Origin: Aeromicrobium sp.
GTDB lineage: Bacteria > Actinomycetota > Actinomycetes > Propionibacteriales > Nocardioidaceae
Reading direction: 5' to 3'
Length of the DNA: 64,000 nucleotides
NCBI RefSeq assembly: GCF_023146395.1
Contig: NZ_JAGLCD010000018.1
Coordinates: 31,556-95,555, forward strand
A program made the translations under genes and the position numbers. Position 1 is the stretch's first letter. The number at the start of each line of letters is the position of its first letter. Positions 1-8,164 of this stretch are shown here, one piece after another. The notes beneath the pieces were generated by a model. The model was given only the letters and a program-made list of their open reading frames with translations. It was not told the origin of the DNA and did no database searches.

Positions 1-314
1 GCGTTCGCCAGCATGCCGTTGCCGGGGGAGTTGAGCATGACGTCGATGCTTCCCGACGCGATCGCGCTGACCATCTGCGGACCACCGGCCAGGTCGACGA
101 TCTCGACCTCGAGCCCCTGGTCCTCGAAGAAGCCCTGCTCGAGGGCGACGAGCGGGGCGAGGCTGTTGAAGTTGCCGCCCGGGACCATGCCGAGGCGGAT
201 CGTGTCGACCCCGCCGGCGTCCGAGCCGGAGTCGTCCGATCCGCCGCAGGCGGCCAGGACGGCGACGAGCGACGTGGCGAGGGCCCACGCGGCGAGGCGT
301 CGATGGAGCTTCAT
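1..314 (-). CDS. ABC transporter substrate-binding lipoprotein, NitT/TauT type (partial)
   Basis: Only the first 104 residues are visible; the C-terminus lies beyond the left edge. The protein starts at the ATG at 314 with MKLHRR, a hydrophobic stretch and a lipobox LAAC (residues 20-23), followed by a GGSDDSGSDAGG linker. This is a typical Gram-positive lipoprotein export signal. The mature part (TIRLGMVPGGNFNSLAPLVA, then EQGFFEDQGLEVEIV) is the opening of the NMT1/TauA-like periplasmic-binding family used in nitrate, sulfonate, pyrimidine-precursor and aromatic uptake. It is the first of the minus-strand genes downstream of a permease and an ATPase, so the three form one importer. The substrate cannot be told. 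Confidence 0.85.
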   Translation of the reverse strand, partial: MKLHRRLAAWALATSLVAVLAACGGSDDSGSDAGGVDTIRLGMVPGGNFNSLAPLVALEQGFFEDQGLEVEIVDLAGGPQMVSAIASGSIDVMLNSPGNGMLAN

Positions 315-399
315 GTGGTGTTCCTTTCGGAGCCCTCGCCCGCGGGGGTGGGGCGAGGTGACGGGGTGGGCGTGGTGGACAGGTGGTGTGGGCGAGTGG

Positions 400-1233
400 C
401 TACTGCCAGCGCAGGAGCCGTCGCTCGACGAGCGCGAGGAAGGCGTTGAGGAGCAGCGAGATCGCGGCCAGGATCACGAGGGTCGCGAGGACGCCGGACA
501 TCTGGAACCGGCCCGCATAGGACGTGATCTGCTGGCCGAGGCCGGCCGAGGCGGCGAGCATCTCGCCGAACACGACGCCGAGCAGCGAGTACACGAGCCC
601 CAGGCGCAGTCCGGCGAAGATCGTCGGCACCGAGCCGGGCAGCACGATCTTGGTGAAGACCTGCTGGCTCGTGGCGCCCATCGACCGGGCGGTCGTCGTG
701 AGCTCGCGGTCGACGCTCTTGATCCCCGCCTCGGTGTTGATCAGGACGATGAAGAAGACCAGGCTCACCGCGAACCACACCTTCGACGCCGAGCCGATCC
801 CGAACCAGAGGATGAACAGCGGCGCGAGCGCGACGCGGGGCATCGCGTTGAACGCGCGCAGGTAGGGCGAGAACACCTGGTCGAGCAGCGGCACCCGCGC
901 GAACACCATGCCGACCAGGACGCCGAGCGCCGATCCGATCGCGAAGCCCAGGAGCGTCGAGCGCAGCGTGACCCAGCCGTGGGTCCAGACGTCCCCGCTG
1001 CGGAAGTACTCCACGAGCGCGTCCCAGACGAGGCCGGGCGAGCTGACGTAGAACTCGTCGAGCCACTCGCGCGAGACGGCGAGGGACCAGCCGCCCACCG
1101 CCACCACGAACACCAGCAGCTGCAGCCCGAGGACCAGGGCCCAGCGTCCGCGCCCGCGGACGGGAGCGGGGCGGGCCTCGTCGTTCGCGGTCGGCTGGCT
1201 CGCCCGGAGCTCGACCGTCGACTCCGCCGTCAC
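400..1233 (-). CDS. ABC transporter permease, NitT/TauT type
   Basis: Integral membrane permease of 277 residues, SsuC/TauC-like. After a hydrophilic N-terminus comes a first membrane helix (WALVLGLQLLVFVVAVGGW) and then the binding-protein-dependent transport domain. That domain holds the ATPase-contacting EAA-like loop (around ELTTTARSMGATSQQVFTKI) and closes with helices near LATLVILAAISLLLNAFLAL. The GTG start at 1233 overlaps the ATPase stop codon by 4 bp (GTGA), indicating translational coupling. The reading frame stays open upstream of this start but there encodes low-complexity shadow sequence, so the coupled GTG is preferred. It works with the ATPase (1230-2054) and the lipoprotein (1-314). 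Confidence 0.88.
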   Translation of the reverse strand: MTAESTVELRASQPTANDEARPAPVRGRGRWALVLGLQLLVFVVAVGGWSLAVSREWLDEFYVSSPGLVWDALVEYFRSGDVWTHGWVTLRSTLLGFAIGSALGVLVGMVFARVPLLDQVFSPYLRAFNAMPRVALAPLFILWFGIGSASKVWFAVSLVFFIVLINTEAGIKSVDRELTTTARSMGATSQQVFTKIVLPGSVPTIFAGLRLGLVYSLLGVVFGEMLAASAGLGQQITSYAGRFQMSGVLATLVILAAISLLLNAFLALVERRLLRWQ

Positions 1234-2054
1234 GACGCGACCTCGTCGGTCGACTCGTCGATGCCGGTGTCGTGCTCCATCGCGTCCCAGACGAGCTCGG
1301 ACAGCCGCCGGAACTCCGGGTCGAAGCGGATCGTGGCGACGTCGCGAGGACGGGGGAGGTCGATCGGGATGTCGAGCTTGACGCGACCGGGCCGTCCGCT
1401 GAACACGATCACGCGGTCGGCCAGCGCGATGGCCTCGTCCAGGTCGTGGGTCACGAACATGACGGTGTTGCCGAGGCCCTCCCAGATCGAGAGGAACTCG
1501 TTCTGCAGCGTCACGCGGGTCTGGGCGTCCAGCGCCGCGAACGGCTCGTCGAGCAGGAACAGGTCGGGGTCGAGGGCGAGCGTGCGCGCGACGGCGACCC
1601 GCTGGCGCATGCCCTGGGACAGCTGCTTGGGGTAGTAGTCGGCGAACGAGCTCAGGCCGACCTTGGCCAGCAGGCGGCTCGAGGCCAGGTGCCGCTCCTC
1701 GGCGCGCACCTTGCGGAGCTCGAGCCCGAGCTCGACGTTCTGCCGGGCCGTCCGCCACGGCAGCAGGCCGTCCCGGGCGAACATGTAGCCGACGTCACGG
1801 CCGACCTGGGAGCGCGGTCGTCCGCCGACGGTCACGGTGCCGGAGGACGGTGTCACGAGCCCGGCGACCATGTTCATGACCGTGGTCTTGCCGCAGCCGC
1901 TGGGCCCGACGACCGACACGAACTGGCCCTGCGGGATCGAGATCGAGACGTCGTCCAGGGTCTGCACGGATCGACCGCCCGACGTGAAGTGATGGGTCAC
2001 GCCTCGGATCTCGATCGAGGTCTCGCGGGGCTCGGAGGCCGCGTCGGATGTCAT
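1230..2054 (-). CDS. ABC transporter ATP-binding protein, NitT/TauT type
   Basis: Cytoplasmic ATPase of 274 residues energising the importer encoded downstream. It shows Walker A GPSGCGKTT, the signature-like LSQGMRQRV (glutamine in place of the first glycine), Walker B LFLLDEP and the switch histidine in FVTHDLDEA. Length and motif spacing match the SsuB/TauB/NrtD group. The ATG at 2054 is the first gene of the minus-strand operon. Its promoter region (2055-2221) is shared with the divergent hydratase at 2222 and carries two tandem class A palindromes, so the importer is probably controlled together with the catabolic operons. Confidence 0.9.
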   Translation of the reverse strand: MTSDAASEPRETSIEIRGVTHHFTSGGRSVQTLDDVSISIPQGQFVSVVGPSGCGKTTVMNMVAGLVTPSSGTVTVGGRPRSQVGRDVGYMFARDGLLPWRTARQNVELGLELRKVRAEERHLASSRLLAKVGLSSFADYYPKQLSQGMRQRVAVARTLALDPDLFLLDEPFAALDAQTRVTLQNEFLSIWEGLGNTVMFVTHDLDEAIALADRVIVFSGRPGRVKLDIPIDLPRPRDVATIRFDPEFRRLSELVWDAMEHDTGIDESTDEVAS

Positions 2055-2110
2055 CGGGGTCCCTTCCTGGAGTGCGTTGGGGCCTCAGCGTGGCACGGGT
2101 CACACTGGCC

Positions 2111-2149
2111 GTCAACACATGAGTTGAAGAAAGCAACGTTGCTGTTGAC
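2111..2149. promoter_or_regulatory. Tandem class A operator-like palindromes
   Basis: Two inverted repeats of the form half-site-N6-half-site lie in the divergent intergenic region: GTCAAC-ACATGA-GTTGAA (2111-2128) and AGCAAC-GTTGCT-GTTGAC (2132-2149). Their centres are 21 bp apart, about two helical turns, so two dimers would sit on the same DNA face. The region separates the ABC importer (minus) from the hydratase (plus). The architecture fits a TetR-family operator. The TetR gene at 17452 is the best candidate regulator because its own operon also begins with this motif; that assignment is inference. Confidence 0.6.
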
Positions 2150-2221
2150 GAACGTCGAGCGGGTTCGTACGGTGACCTCGCCGCCCCCGCCGGGAGCGGA
2201 CCGTCGCCCGAGGAGGCGCCC

Positions 2222-3001
2222 ATGTCGCAGCACGCCCGCATCGAACGAGAAGCCCAGCGCCTGCTCGGTGTGCACGCCGGCGGGGCGCCCGTCCCGGCGC
2301 TCCACGAGGAGGGTGAGCTCGAGCTCGCCGACGCCTACGCGGTCCAGCGCCGCGTGTTCGGAGAGCTGCACGGATCGTCGCCCGCGGGCTACAAGGTCAG
2401 CCTGGTCGCGCCGGAGCACCGTGCCGCGTTCGGGGCCAGCGAGCCGACGTGCGGTCGCCTCGGGGAGTCGCAGCTGGTCCCCTCGGGGCGGACGATCGCG
2501 ATGTCGTCGCTGTTCCACCCGCTGGTCGAGCCCGAGCTCGTGTTCCGCGTCCGGCGCGACCTCTCGCCGAACGCGTCCGCCGACGAGGTCCGGGAGTCGT
2601 GCGACGTCATGGCCGGCATGGAGATCCCCGACTCCCGCTGGCGAGGGTGGTCGCCGGTGCCCGGCCAGACCGTCGGCGACCTCGTCGCTGACGCGTCGTT
2701 CGCCGGGCGCGTCGTGCACGCCGAGGTCGGTGTGCCGGCGGCCTCGCTCGACCTGTCCGCCGTCGTCGGCGAGCTGCGCCACGACGGCGTCGTGATCGGC
2801 ACGGGCCGCGGCGACGCGGTCATGGGCGATCCTGTGCTCGCCGTGGCGTGGCTCTCGGGGATGGTGGCCCGCGGTGGCGAGATCCTGCGGGCCGGGGTGC
2901 TCGTCGCCTCGGGCACGTTCTTCTACCCGCCGTCGGCCGAGCCGGGCACCTACACCGCGTCGTACACCGGGATCGGTCACGCGAGCGTGACGTTCGCCTG
3001 A
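2222..3001 (+). CDS. 2-keto-4-pentenoate hydratase-like protein (FAH/MhpD family)
   Basis: 259 residues, the usual size for MhpD/TodG/HpaH-like hydratases, which add water to 2-hydroxypenta-2,4-dienoate-type products of ring cleavage, or for the related 4-oxalocrotonate decarboxylases. Family hallmarks are the GYKVSL segment after the N-terminal helices, the metal-binding VEPELVFRV region and the MAGMEIPDSRW segment. The ATG at 2222 has a GAGGAGG ribosome-binding site 7-8 nt upstream. It is a single-gene unit divergent from the importer and shares the tandem class A sites. The exact substrate is unknown; decarboxylase and hydratase members cannot be separated by eye. Confidence 0.8.
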   Translation: MSQHARIEREAQRLLGVHAGGAPVPALHEEGELELADAYAVQRRVFGELHGSSPAGYKVSLVAPEHRAAFGASEPTCGRLGESQLVPSGRTIAMSSLFHPLVEPELVFRVRRDLSPNASADEVRESCDVMAGMEIPDSRWRGWSPVPGQTVGDLVADASFAGRVVHAEVGVPAASLDLSAVVGELRHDGVVIGTGRGDAVMGDPVLAVAWLSGMVARGGEILRAGVLVASGTFFYPPSAEPGTYTASYTGIGHASVTFA

Positions 3002-3028
3002 GGGCGTCGACCCCTGTCCGAATCAATA

Positions 3029-3044
3029 AAACAAACGCTTGCTT
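3029..3044. promoter_or_regulatory. Class B operator-like palindrome
   Basis: AAACAAACGCTTGCTT matches its reverse complement at 12 of 16 positions and closely resembles the sites at 30209, 30302 and 35144. It lies just after the hydratase stop codon and about 200 bp before the start of the Liv-type importer. That importer would thus be the only unit with both class A and class B sites upstream. Confidence 0.4.
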
Positions 3045-3150
3045 GACAGGGCAGATTCGCAGTGATTGGCTCGGGGACCTGGACGTGCGGTGCGTCACAT
3101 TGGTGCGTGATGCAACTGCAATGCCAGTGATTTCTCGTCGGGTGACCGAG

Positions 3151-3202
3151 ATCAACACAACAGTTGATTTTCGGCTGCAGCCTGGTCTACAGTGCTGTTG
3201 AC
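3151..3202. promoter_or_regulatory. Pair of class A operator-like palindromes
   Basis: ATCAAC-ACAACA-GTTGAT (3151-3168, perfectly symmetrical arms) and GTCTAC-AGTGCT-GTTGAC (3185-3202) lie 43-94 bp upstream of the GTG start of the LivM-like gene at 3245. The spacer is exactly 6 bp in both, as in all other class A sites. The rest of the 243-bp gap (3002-3244) holds the class B site at 3029 and no gene. Confidence 0.6.
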
Positions 3203-3244
3203 AGATGTGACCCAGAGCACGTTGTGCAGAAGGAGTTGGTGACG

Positions 3245-4339
3245 GTGGCTCAGCAGGAAGCCGTGGAGGTCGACGACGCTCGACCGCTCGCCACGGCCCG
3301 CCGCGGGGGCTCGGAGGTGCCGCCACGCAGCCCCGTCGCGCGCCTTGCCGGGGCCGTCTCGCACGTCGGTGTCCCGATGCTCGTGATGCTCGTCGTGCTG
3401 GTCGCCATCGGCATCGGCGGCTCGCAGGTCTGGATCGACATCGCGAACCTCGCGATCATCGCGGCCCTCGGGGCGATCGGTCTCGACCTCCTGCTCGGCC
3501 ACACCGGGCTCATCTCCGTGGGCAACGCGGCGCTCCTGGCCATCGGAGCCTTCGTCGTCGCGGTGCTCAACCGGGAGATGGAGGTGCCCTTCGTCCTCGG
3601 GGTCGCGCTCTCGGCGCTCGTGTGCGGCATCGTCGGCATGATCGTCGCGCTGCCGGCGCTCCGGATCTCGGGCCTGTACCTGGCCATCGCCACGATGGGC
3701 TTCCACTTCGTCGCGATCTGGGCACTGCGCGAGTGGCAGACCGGTCAGGTCGGTGACAGCGGGTTCACGGTGCCCATCGCGAACGTGTTCGGTCTCGAGC
3801 TGCTGGACCTGCGGGTCTGGTTCGTGTTCCTGGCCGTCGTGCTGGTCGTCGTGCTGCTGGGATACCGCGCGCTGGTCGAGAGCCGTCCGGGGCGGGCGCT
3901 GCACGCGATCCGCGAGCGCCCGGCCCTGGCCCAGATGAGCGGGATCTCCGTGACGCGGCACAAGGTCACGGCCTTCGTCGTCAGCTCGATGCTGATCGGC
4001 GTCGCGGGTGCCTTCACGGCCTACTACATCGGGCACGTCAGCTACGCGAACTTCCAGAACTTCCACATCGCGATCGAGTACCTCGCGATGGTCATCCTGG
4101 GTGGGCTCGGCACGGTCTACGGCCCGGTCATCGGCGCCGCGGTCATCGTGAGCCTGCCGCACCTGGTCCGCGAGCTGCGGGTCGGACTCGGCCTGGAGGA
4201 CGCGATCAGCAACACCCAGATCTACCTGGTCCAGGGCGCCGTGGTCGGCCTGGCGGTCTCGGCGATGGTCATCTTCCAGCCCCGCGGGCTCGTGGGTCTC
4301 GGCGAGAGTCTCGGTCGACTGGTCAGGAGGAAGCGATGA
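3245..4339 (+). CDS. livM: Branched-chain amino acid-type ABC permease, LivM family
   Basis: Membrane permease of 364 residues from the hydrophobic/amide importer group; in actinobacterial catabolic clusters such systems often import aromatic or alicyclic acids rather than amino acids. About nine hydrophobic segments are visible, starting with VPMLVMLVVLVAIGIGG. The family signatures LDLLLGHTGLISVGNAALLAIGAF and GLYLAIATMGF (both LivM-typical) are present, as is the late EYLAMVILGGLGTVYGPVIGA. The GTG at 3245 is chosen because AAGGAG (3230-3235) stands 9 nt before it. An ATG at 3164 in the same frame lies inside an operator palindrome and lacks a ribosome-binding site. The stop overlaps the next ATG by 4 bp. 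Confidence 0.88.
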   Translation: MAQQEAVEVDDARPLATARRGGSEVPPRSPVARLAGAVSHVGVPMLVMLVVLVAIGIGGSQVWIDIANLAIIAALGAIGLDLLLGHTGLISVGNAALLAIGAFVVAVLNREMEVPFVLGVALSALVCGIVGMIVALPALRISGLYLAIATMGFHFVAIWALREWQTGQVGDSGFTVPIANVFGLELLDLRVWFVFLAVVLVVVLLGYRALVESRPGRALHAIRERPALAQMSGISVTRHKVTAFVVSSMLIGVAGAFTAYYIGHVSYANFQNFHIAIEYLAMVILGGLGTVYGPVIGAAVIVSLPHLVRELRVGLGLEDAISNTQIYLVQGAVVGLAVSAMVIFQPRGLVGLGESLGRLVRRKR

Positions 4340-5070
4340 GCCACGTCGAGGTCACGGACGTCAGCGTCCGCTACAGCCGCGGAGCAGCGGCGGTCCACGG
4401 TGCCAGCCTGTCGGTCGCGCGCGGTGAGTGCGTCGTCGTGCTGGGTGCCAACGGCGCCGGCAAGACGAGCCTGGTGCGCTCGATCTGCGGATTCCTGCCG
4501 CACGAGAACGTGCAGGTGTCGGGGCAGGTGTCGGTCGGCGGCACGTCGATCGGGCGGCTCGACCCGGCGCGCCGGGCGCGCCGCGGCATCGCCTACATCC
4601 CCGAGCGCGACAAGATCTTCCGTGAGCTCAACGTCTCGGAGAACCTCGAGATCTTCGCCCAGCGTCGCCGGTCGAAGGCTGGACTCGCCGATGACCGGGA
4701 GCTCGCGTTCGACGTCTTCCCGGCGCTGACCAAGCTCCCCGCCGGCCGGCCGGCCGGGTTCCTGAGCGGCGGCGAGCAGCAGATGCTCGCGATCTCGGGA
4801 GCGATCATCAGCTCGCCCGACGTCCTGCTGGTCGACGAGCCGTCGCTCGGACTCGCGCCGATCATCGTGCTCGAGATGATGAGTGCCCTCGGGCGCATCA
4901 TGGCCGAGCGTGAGCTGGCGCTGCTCCTGGTCGACCAGAACGTGCGGTCGACGCAGCACCTCGCGCACCACGTCTACACGATGGACTCCGGGGTCCTGCG
5001 CCTCGAGACCGGCCCGAACGTGCACGAACGCCTCATCCGTGAGGGCTACTCCAAGGCGGTCGCCTCGTGA
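4336..5070 (+). CDS. livF: Branched-chain amino acid-type ABC ATPase, LivF family
   Basis: ATPase of 244 residues with Walker A GANGAGKTS, signature LSGGEQQ and Walker B VLLVDEPSLGLAP, the last typical of LivF. LLVDQNV replaces the usual LVEQN. The start overlaps the livM stop (ATGA) and the stop overlaps the livG GTG start (GTGA), so the three are translated in a coupled chain. It partners the LivG-like ATPase in the cytoplasmic face of the importer. Confidence 0.88.
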   Translation: MSHVEVTDVSVRYSRGAAAVHGASLSVARGECVVVLGANGAGKTSLVRSICGFLPHENVQVSGQVSVGGTSIGRLDPARRARRGIAYIPERDKIFRELNVSENLEIFAQRRRSKAGLADDRELAFDVFPALTKLPAGRPAGFLSGGEQQMLAISGAIISSPDVLLVDEPSLGLAPIIVLEMMSALGRIMAERELALLLVDQNVRSTQHLAHHVYTMDSGVLRLETGPNVHERLIREGYSKAVAS

Positions 5071-5873
5071 ACGCCCCCGTGCTGACCTGCGACGCGGTCT
5101 CGCTGCACTTCGGCGGGGTCTCGGCCCTGCGCGACGTCTCGTTCGCCCTCGCCCCGGGCGAGATCGTCGGCCTGATCGGACCGAACGGTGCCGGCAAGTC
5201 GAGCCTGATCAACTGCCTGACCGGGTTCTACGTGCCCCAGGAGGGCGTCGTCACGGTCGCGGACCGGGACATCAGCGGACTCGATCCCCGCCAGGTGGCG
5301 CTGCTGGGCGTCTCCCGGACCTTCCAGCAGGCCGAGAGCCTGTCCGGGATGGGCGCGGCCGACGTCATGATGCTGGGGCGCGACCGGTTCCTGCCGTCGG
5401 GCTTCGCGGCCTACGCGTTCGGCTGGCCGCCTGCGCGGAAGGCCGAGCGCGCGGCGCGCCAGGTCGTCGAGGGGCTGGCCGCCGACCTCGGCATCGCCGA
5501 GGTCGTGCGCCGCAACACCGCCTACGAGAACCTGCCGTACGGCGTGCGCAAGCTCGTCGACCTGGGTCGTGCCCTGGCCTGCGAGCCGGAGATCCTCCTG
5601 ATGGACGAGCCGGCCGCGGGCCTGACGTCGGACGAGAAGGCCGTGATGTCAGACGTCATCGCGCGCATCCGCGACACGATGGGCATCGCCCAGCTGCTCG
5701 TCGACCACGACCTCGCGTTCGTGTCGGCCCTGGCTCAGCGCCTCGTCGTGCTCGACGCCGGTGCCGTCATCGCGACCGGGCCCAACGACGTCGTGCTCGC
5801 CGACCCGCGTGTCATCGACTCCTACATCGGCCGACCCGACACCGACACCACGCCGCTCGAGGAGCACGCATGA
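5067..5873 (+). CDS. livG: Branched-chain amino acid-type ABC ATPase, LivG family
   Basis: ATPase of 268 residues with Walker A GPNGAGKSS, a signature region LPYGVRKLVDLGRAL (LivG proteins commonly have a degenerate signature here) and Walker B ILLMDEPAAGL. It also has the LivG-typical FYVPQEGVV segment after Walker A. The GTG start overlaps the livF stop and the TGA overlaps the next ATG. It is the second nucleotide-binding subunit of the importer. Confidence 0.87.
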   Translation: MNAPVLTCDAVSLHFGGVSALRDVSFALAPGEIVGLIGPNGAGKSSLINCLTGFYVPQEGVVTVADRDISGLDPRQVALLGVSRTFQQAESLSGMGAADVMMLGRDRFLPSGFAAYAFGWPPARKAERAARQVVEGLAADLGIAEVVRRNTAYENLPYGVRKLVDLGRALACEPEILLMDEPAAGLTSDEKAVMSDVIARIRDTMGIAQLLVDHDLAFVSALAQRLVVLDAGAVIATGPNDVVLADPRVIDSYIGRPDTDTTPLEEHA

Positions 5874-6754
5874 GCATCGACATGGCCTACCAGACGGTCG
5901 TGAGCGCCGCGGTCGTCGGCGTGATCTACAGCCTCATCGCCCTGGGGTACGTGGTCGTGTACCGCGCCAGCCGGGTGTTCAACTTCCTCCAGGCGCAGTT
6001 CCTGTACTTCGGTGCGCTGCTGTTCATCACGCTGTGGGGCGGCGACAGTCTCGCGACCTTCGCGCTGGCCCTCGTGGCCACGACGATCGTCGTGGGCATC
6101 GGCGGCGCCGCCCTGTACGCGCTCGTGATACACCGCACCGCCGGTCAGCCGCACTGGATCCAGATGCTGCTCACGATGTTCCTCGGGATCGCGGGCCTCA
6201 ACATCGCCCAGCTCGTCTGGGGCTCGGACCCGCGCTTCCTCAGCGCGCCGGGGGAGCGGGTCAACTGGACCTTGCCCGGCGGCGCCGTGATCAGCCGTGT
6301 CGACGTCGTGATCCTGGTGGGCGGCGTCCTGCTGTGGCTCGCCCTGTACTGGCTCCTGACGGTCTCGCCGATGGGCGTCCGGCTGCGGGCCACGGCCGAG
6401 AACTCCACACTCTCGGCGTACAGCGGCATGCCGCTGACGCGGTGGTTCGGGGTGGCCTGGGCTATCGCGGCGGCCGTCGGCGTGCTCGCGGGCGTCAGCT
6501 TCGCGATGCGCGTGCCGGTCGACCCGACCATCACCGAGATCGGACTGATGGCCTTCCCGGCCGCGATGATCGGCGGGATGGACAGTGTCAAGGGCTGTCT
6601 CGTCGGCGCGATGATCCTGGCGCTGGTCCAACAGTTCGCCGCCGTGCTCTGGGACGTCCAGACGAGCATCGCCGCCGGCTTCGCCGTCGTGCTGCTCGTG
6701 CTGATGATCCGTCCGCGAGGCCTGTACGGCTCCCCCATCGTGGACCGCGTCTAG
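5870..6754 (+). CDS. livH: Branched-chain amino acid-type ABC permease, LivH family
   Basis: Membrane permease of 294 residues. It opens VVSAAVVGVIYSLIALGYVV with the family NFLQAQFLYFGAL (LivH FNFAQG-like motif) and contains AYSGMPLTRWFGVAWAIAAA and the C-terminal KGCLVGAMILALVQ/RPRGLYG blocks. The ATG at 5870 overlaps the livG stop. With the LivM-like protein it forms the transmembrane heterodimer. The reading frame continues far upstream as a shadow of livG and is not used. Confidence 0.88.
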   Translation: MSIDMAYQTVVSAAVVGVIYSLIALGYVVVYRASRVFNFLQAQFLYFGALLFITLWGGDSLATFALALVATTIVVGIGGAALYALVIHRTAGQPHWIQMLLTMFLGIAGLNIAQLVWGSDPRFLSAPGERVNWTLPGGAVISRVDVVILVGGVLLWLALYWLLTVSPMGVRLRATAENSTLSAYSGMPLTRWFGVAWAIAAAVGVLAGVSFAMRVPVDPTITEIGLMAFPAAMIGGMDSVKGCLVGAMILALVQQFAAVLWDVQTSIAAGFAVVLLVLMIRPRGLYGSPIVDRV

Positions 6755-6817
6755 CGCACGGTCCCGGGTCCGCGTGTCGGCACGGCCGGCCGCCCCATCG
6801 AGAAGAAGAGGCAACAC

Positions 6818-8065
6818 ATGAGGACGAACAACCTGTCCGGCCGTCGTGCTGGTCGGATCGTACGAGCGTCGGGGGCGGCCGCTCTGGTCGTGACGATGCT
6901 GGCCGCGTGCGGCGGGGGGAGCGACTCCGGGACGGAGGACGGCCCCTACAAGATCGGCTTCGTCGGCAGCCTGTCCGGAGCCGTGGCCCCGGTGGGCACG
7001 GCCCTCCTGGCCGGGTTCAACCTCGCGATCGACGACGTGAACGCGAACGGCGGCGTCAACGGTCGGGAGATCGAGGTCGTGACCGAGGACGACGAGGCCG
7101 ACGCCTCGGCCGGCATCACGGCGGTCCGTGCGCTGGCGGCCGAGGACGTCCTGATGGTCGCGGGCGCGAACATCAGCACCGTGGCCGAGGGCATCCTCCC
7201 GACCCTCGAGCGCGAGGAGATCGTCCTGCTCGCCCAGGGTGCGCCTCCGTCGATCCTGGACCCCGTGCGTCGCACGATGTTCCAGATCGACCAGACGTCG
7301 TCCTCGAACGCCCAGCCCATGACGGAGTTCGCGGCCGAGCTGCTCGGCAAGGAGAAGTTCTCCGCCGGCATCGGTCCGGTCGACACCCCGGCCGGCGTGG
7401 CCTGGGGCGACAACGTCGAGACCCTCGCGTCGGACAAGGGCTTCACGATCACGAGTCGCGTCTCGGTCCCCGTGACCCCCGGCGACGTGACGGCCCAGGC
7501 CCAGCGCCTGGTCGAGGGCTCGCCCGACATCCTGCTGCTGGAGGCTCCGGACGGACCCCTCGTCGCCCTCGTGGAGAAGATCCGCGACCTCGGCTACACC
7601 AAGCCGATCGTGAACTTCTCCTTCGGCTCGGCGTCCAAGACGCTCGAGACGATCGCCGACCCGGGTCTGTACGTGTTCCGCACGGCGGCGCAGTACGACC
7701 CGCTGAGCGAGGACGAGGGCACGAAGAAGTTCGTCGAGCTCGTCGATGCCGCCGGCCAGGCCGACCAGGCGCGGTCCGCGACGCAGTACACGCAGGGCTA
7801 CCTGATGGGCCTCACGGTCGTGAAGGCGCTCGAGGAGTGCGGTGAGGACTGCGACCGGGCCAAGCTCGCCGACGTGTTCAACGACCTCGAGGTCGAGACC
7901 GGTGGCTTCACGCCCAGCCCGTTGACGTTCACCGAGGACGACCACCTCGCGACCAACAGCGGCTCCTTCTACTCGTGGGACGGCTCGGCCATCGTCGTGG
8001 CGCTCGACGGCCAGCAGTTCGCCGGATCCGTCTACACGCTCGAGGCGGAGGTCCCCTCCTCCTGA
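6818..8065 (+). CDS. Branched-chain amino acid-type ABC substrate-binding lipoprotein
   Basis: Lipoprotein of 415 residues. It has a basic, hydrophobic leader ending in lipobox LAAC (residues 28-31) and a Gly/Ser-rich linker. The periplasmic-binding domain (LivK type) begins YKIGFVGSLSGAVAPVG, with NGGVNGREIEVV and the GYLMGLTVVKALEE block near the C-terminus. The ATG at 6818 follows GAAGAAGAGG at a suitable distance and 63 bp after livH. It captures the ligand for the LivMFGH-like membrane complex. The ligand is unknown but is probably a cyclic or branched acid, given the neighbours. A strong hairpin (8073-8109) closes the transport operon. Confidence 0.88.
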   Translation: MRTNNLSGRRAGRIVRASGAAALVVTMLAACGGGSDSGTEDGPYKIGFVGSLSGAVAPVGTALLAGFNLAIDDVNANGGVNGREIEVVTEDDEADASAGITAVRALAAEDVLMVAGANISTVAEGILPTLEREEIVLLAQGAPPSILDPVRRTMFQIDQTSSSNAQPMTEFAAELLGKEKFSAGIGPVDTPAGVAWGDNVETLASDKGFTITSRVSVPVTPGDVTAQAQRLVEGSPDILLLEAPDGPLVALVEKIRDLGYTKPIVNFSFGSASKTLETIADPGLYVFRTAAQYDPLSEDEGTKKFVELVDAAGQADQARSATQYTQGYLMGLTVVKALEECGEDCDRAKLADVFNDLEVETGGFTPSPLTFTEDDHLATNSGSFYSWDGSAIVVALDGQQFAGSVYTLEAEVPSS

Positions 8066-8072
8066 GCACGGA

Positions 8073-8109
8073 CTCGGCGGGACCCGCTCGACGAGCGGGT
8101 CCCGCCGAG
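8073..8109 (+). terminator. Perfect 18-bp hairpin after importer operon
   Basis: CTCGGCGGGACCCGCTCG (8073-8090) and its exact reverse complement (8092-8109) are separated by one nucleotide. The hairpin starts 8 bp after the stop of the substrate-binding protein gene. No T-tract follows, as is common for high-GC actinobacterial terminators. It probably separates expression of the importer from the ThDP enzyme gene at 8165, or lets only part of the transcripts through. Confidence 0.75.
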
Positions 8110-8164
8110 GTGCCCCCCACCTGCAGCACCGACGCTGACCACCACCTCGACCGGACGGACGACC

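Noticed and set aside
13..1635. Long plus-strand open frame opposite the ABC importer
   Set aside because: It gives low-complexity sequence rich in Arg, Glu and Asp, while the minus strand encodes a clear ATPase, permease and lipoprotein.
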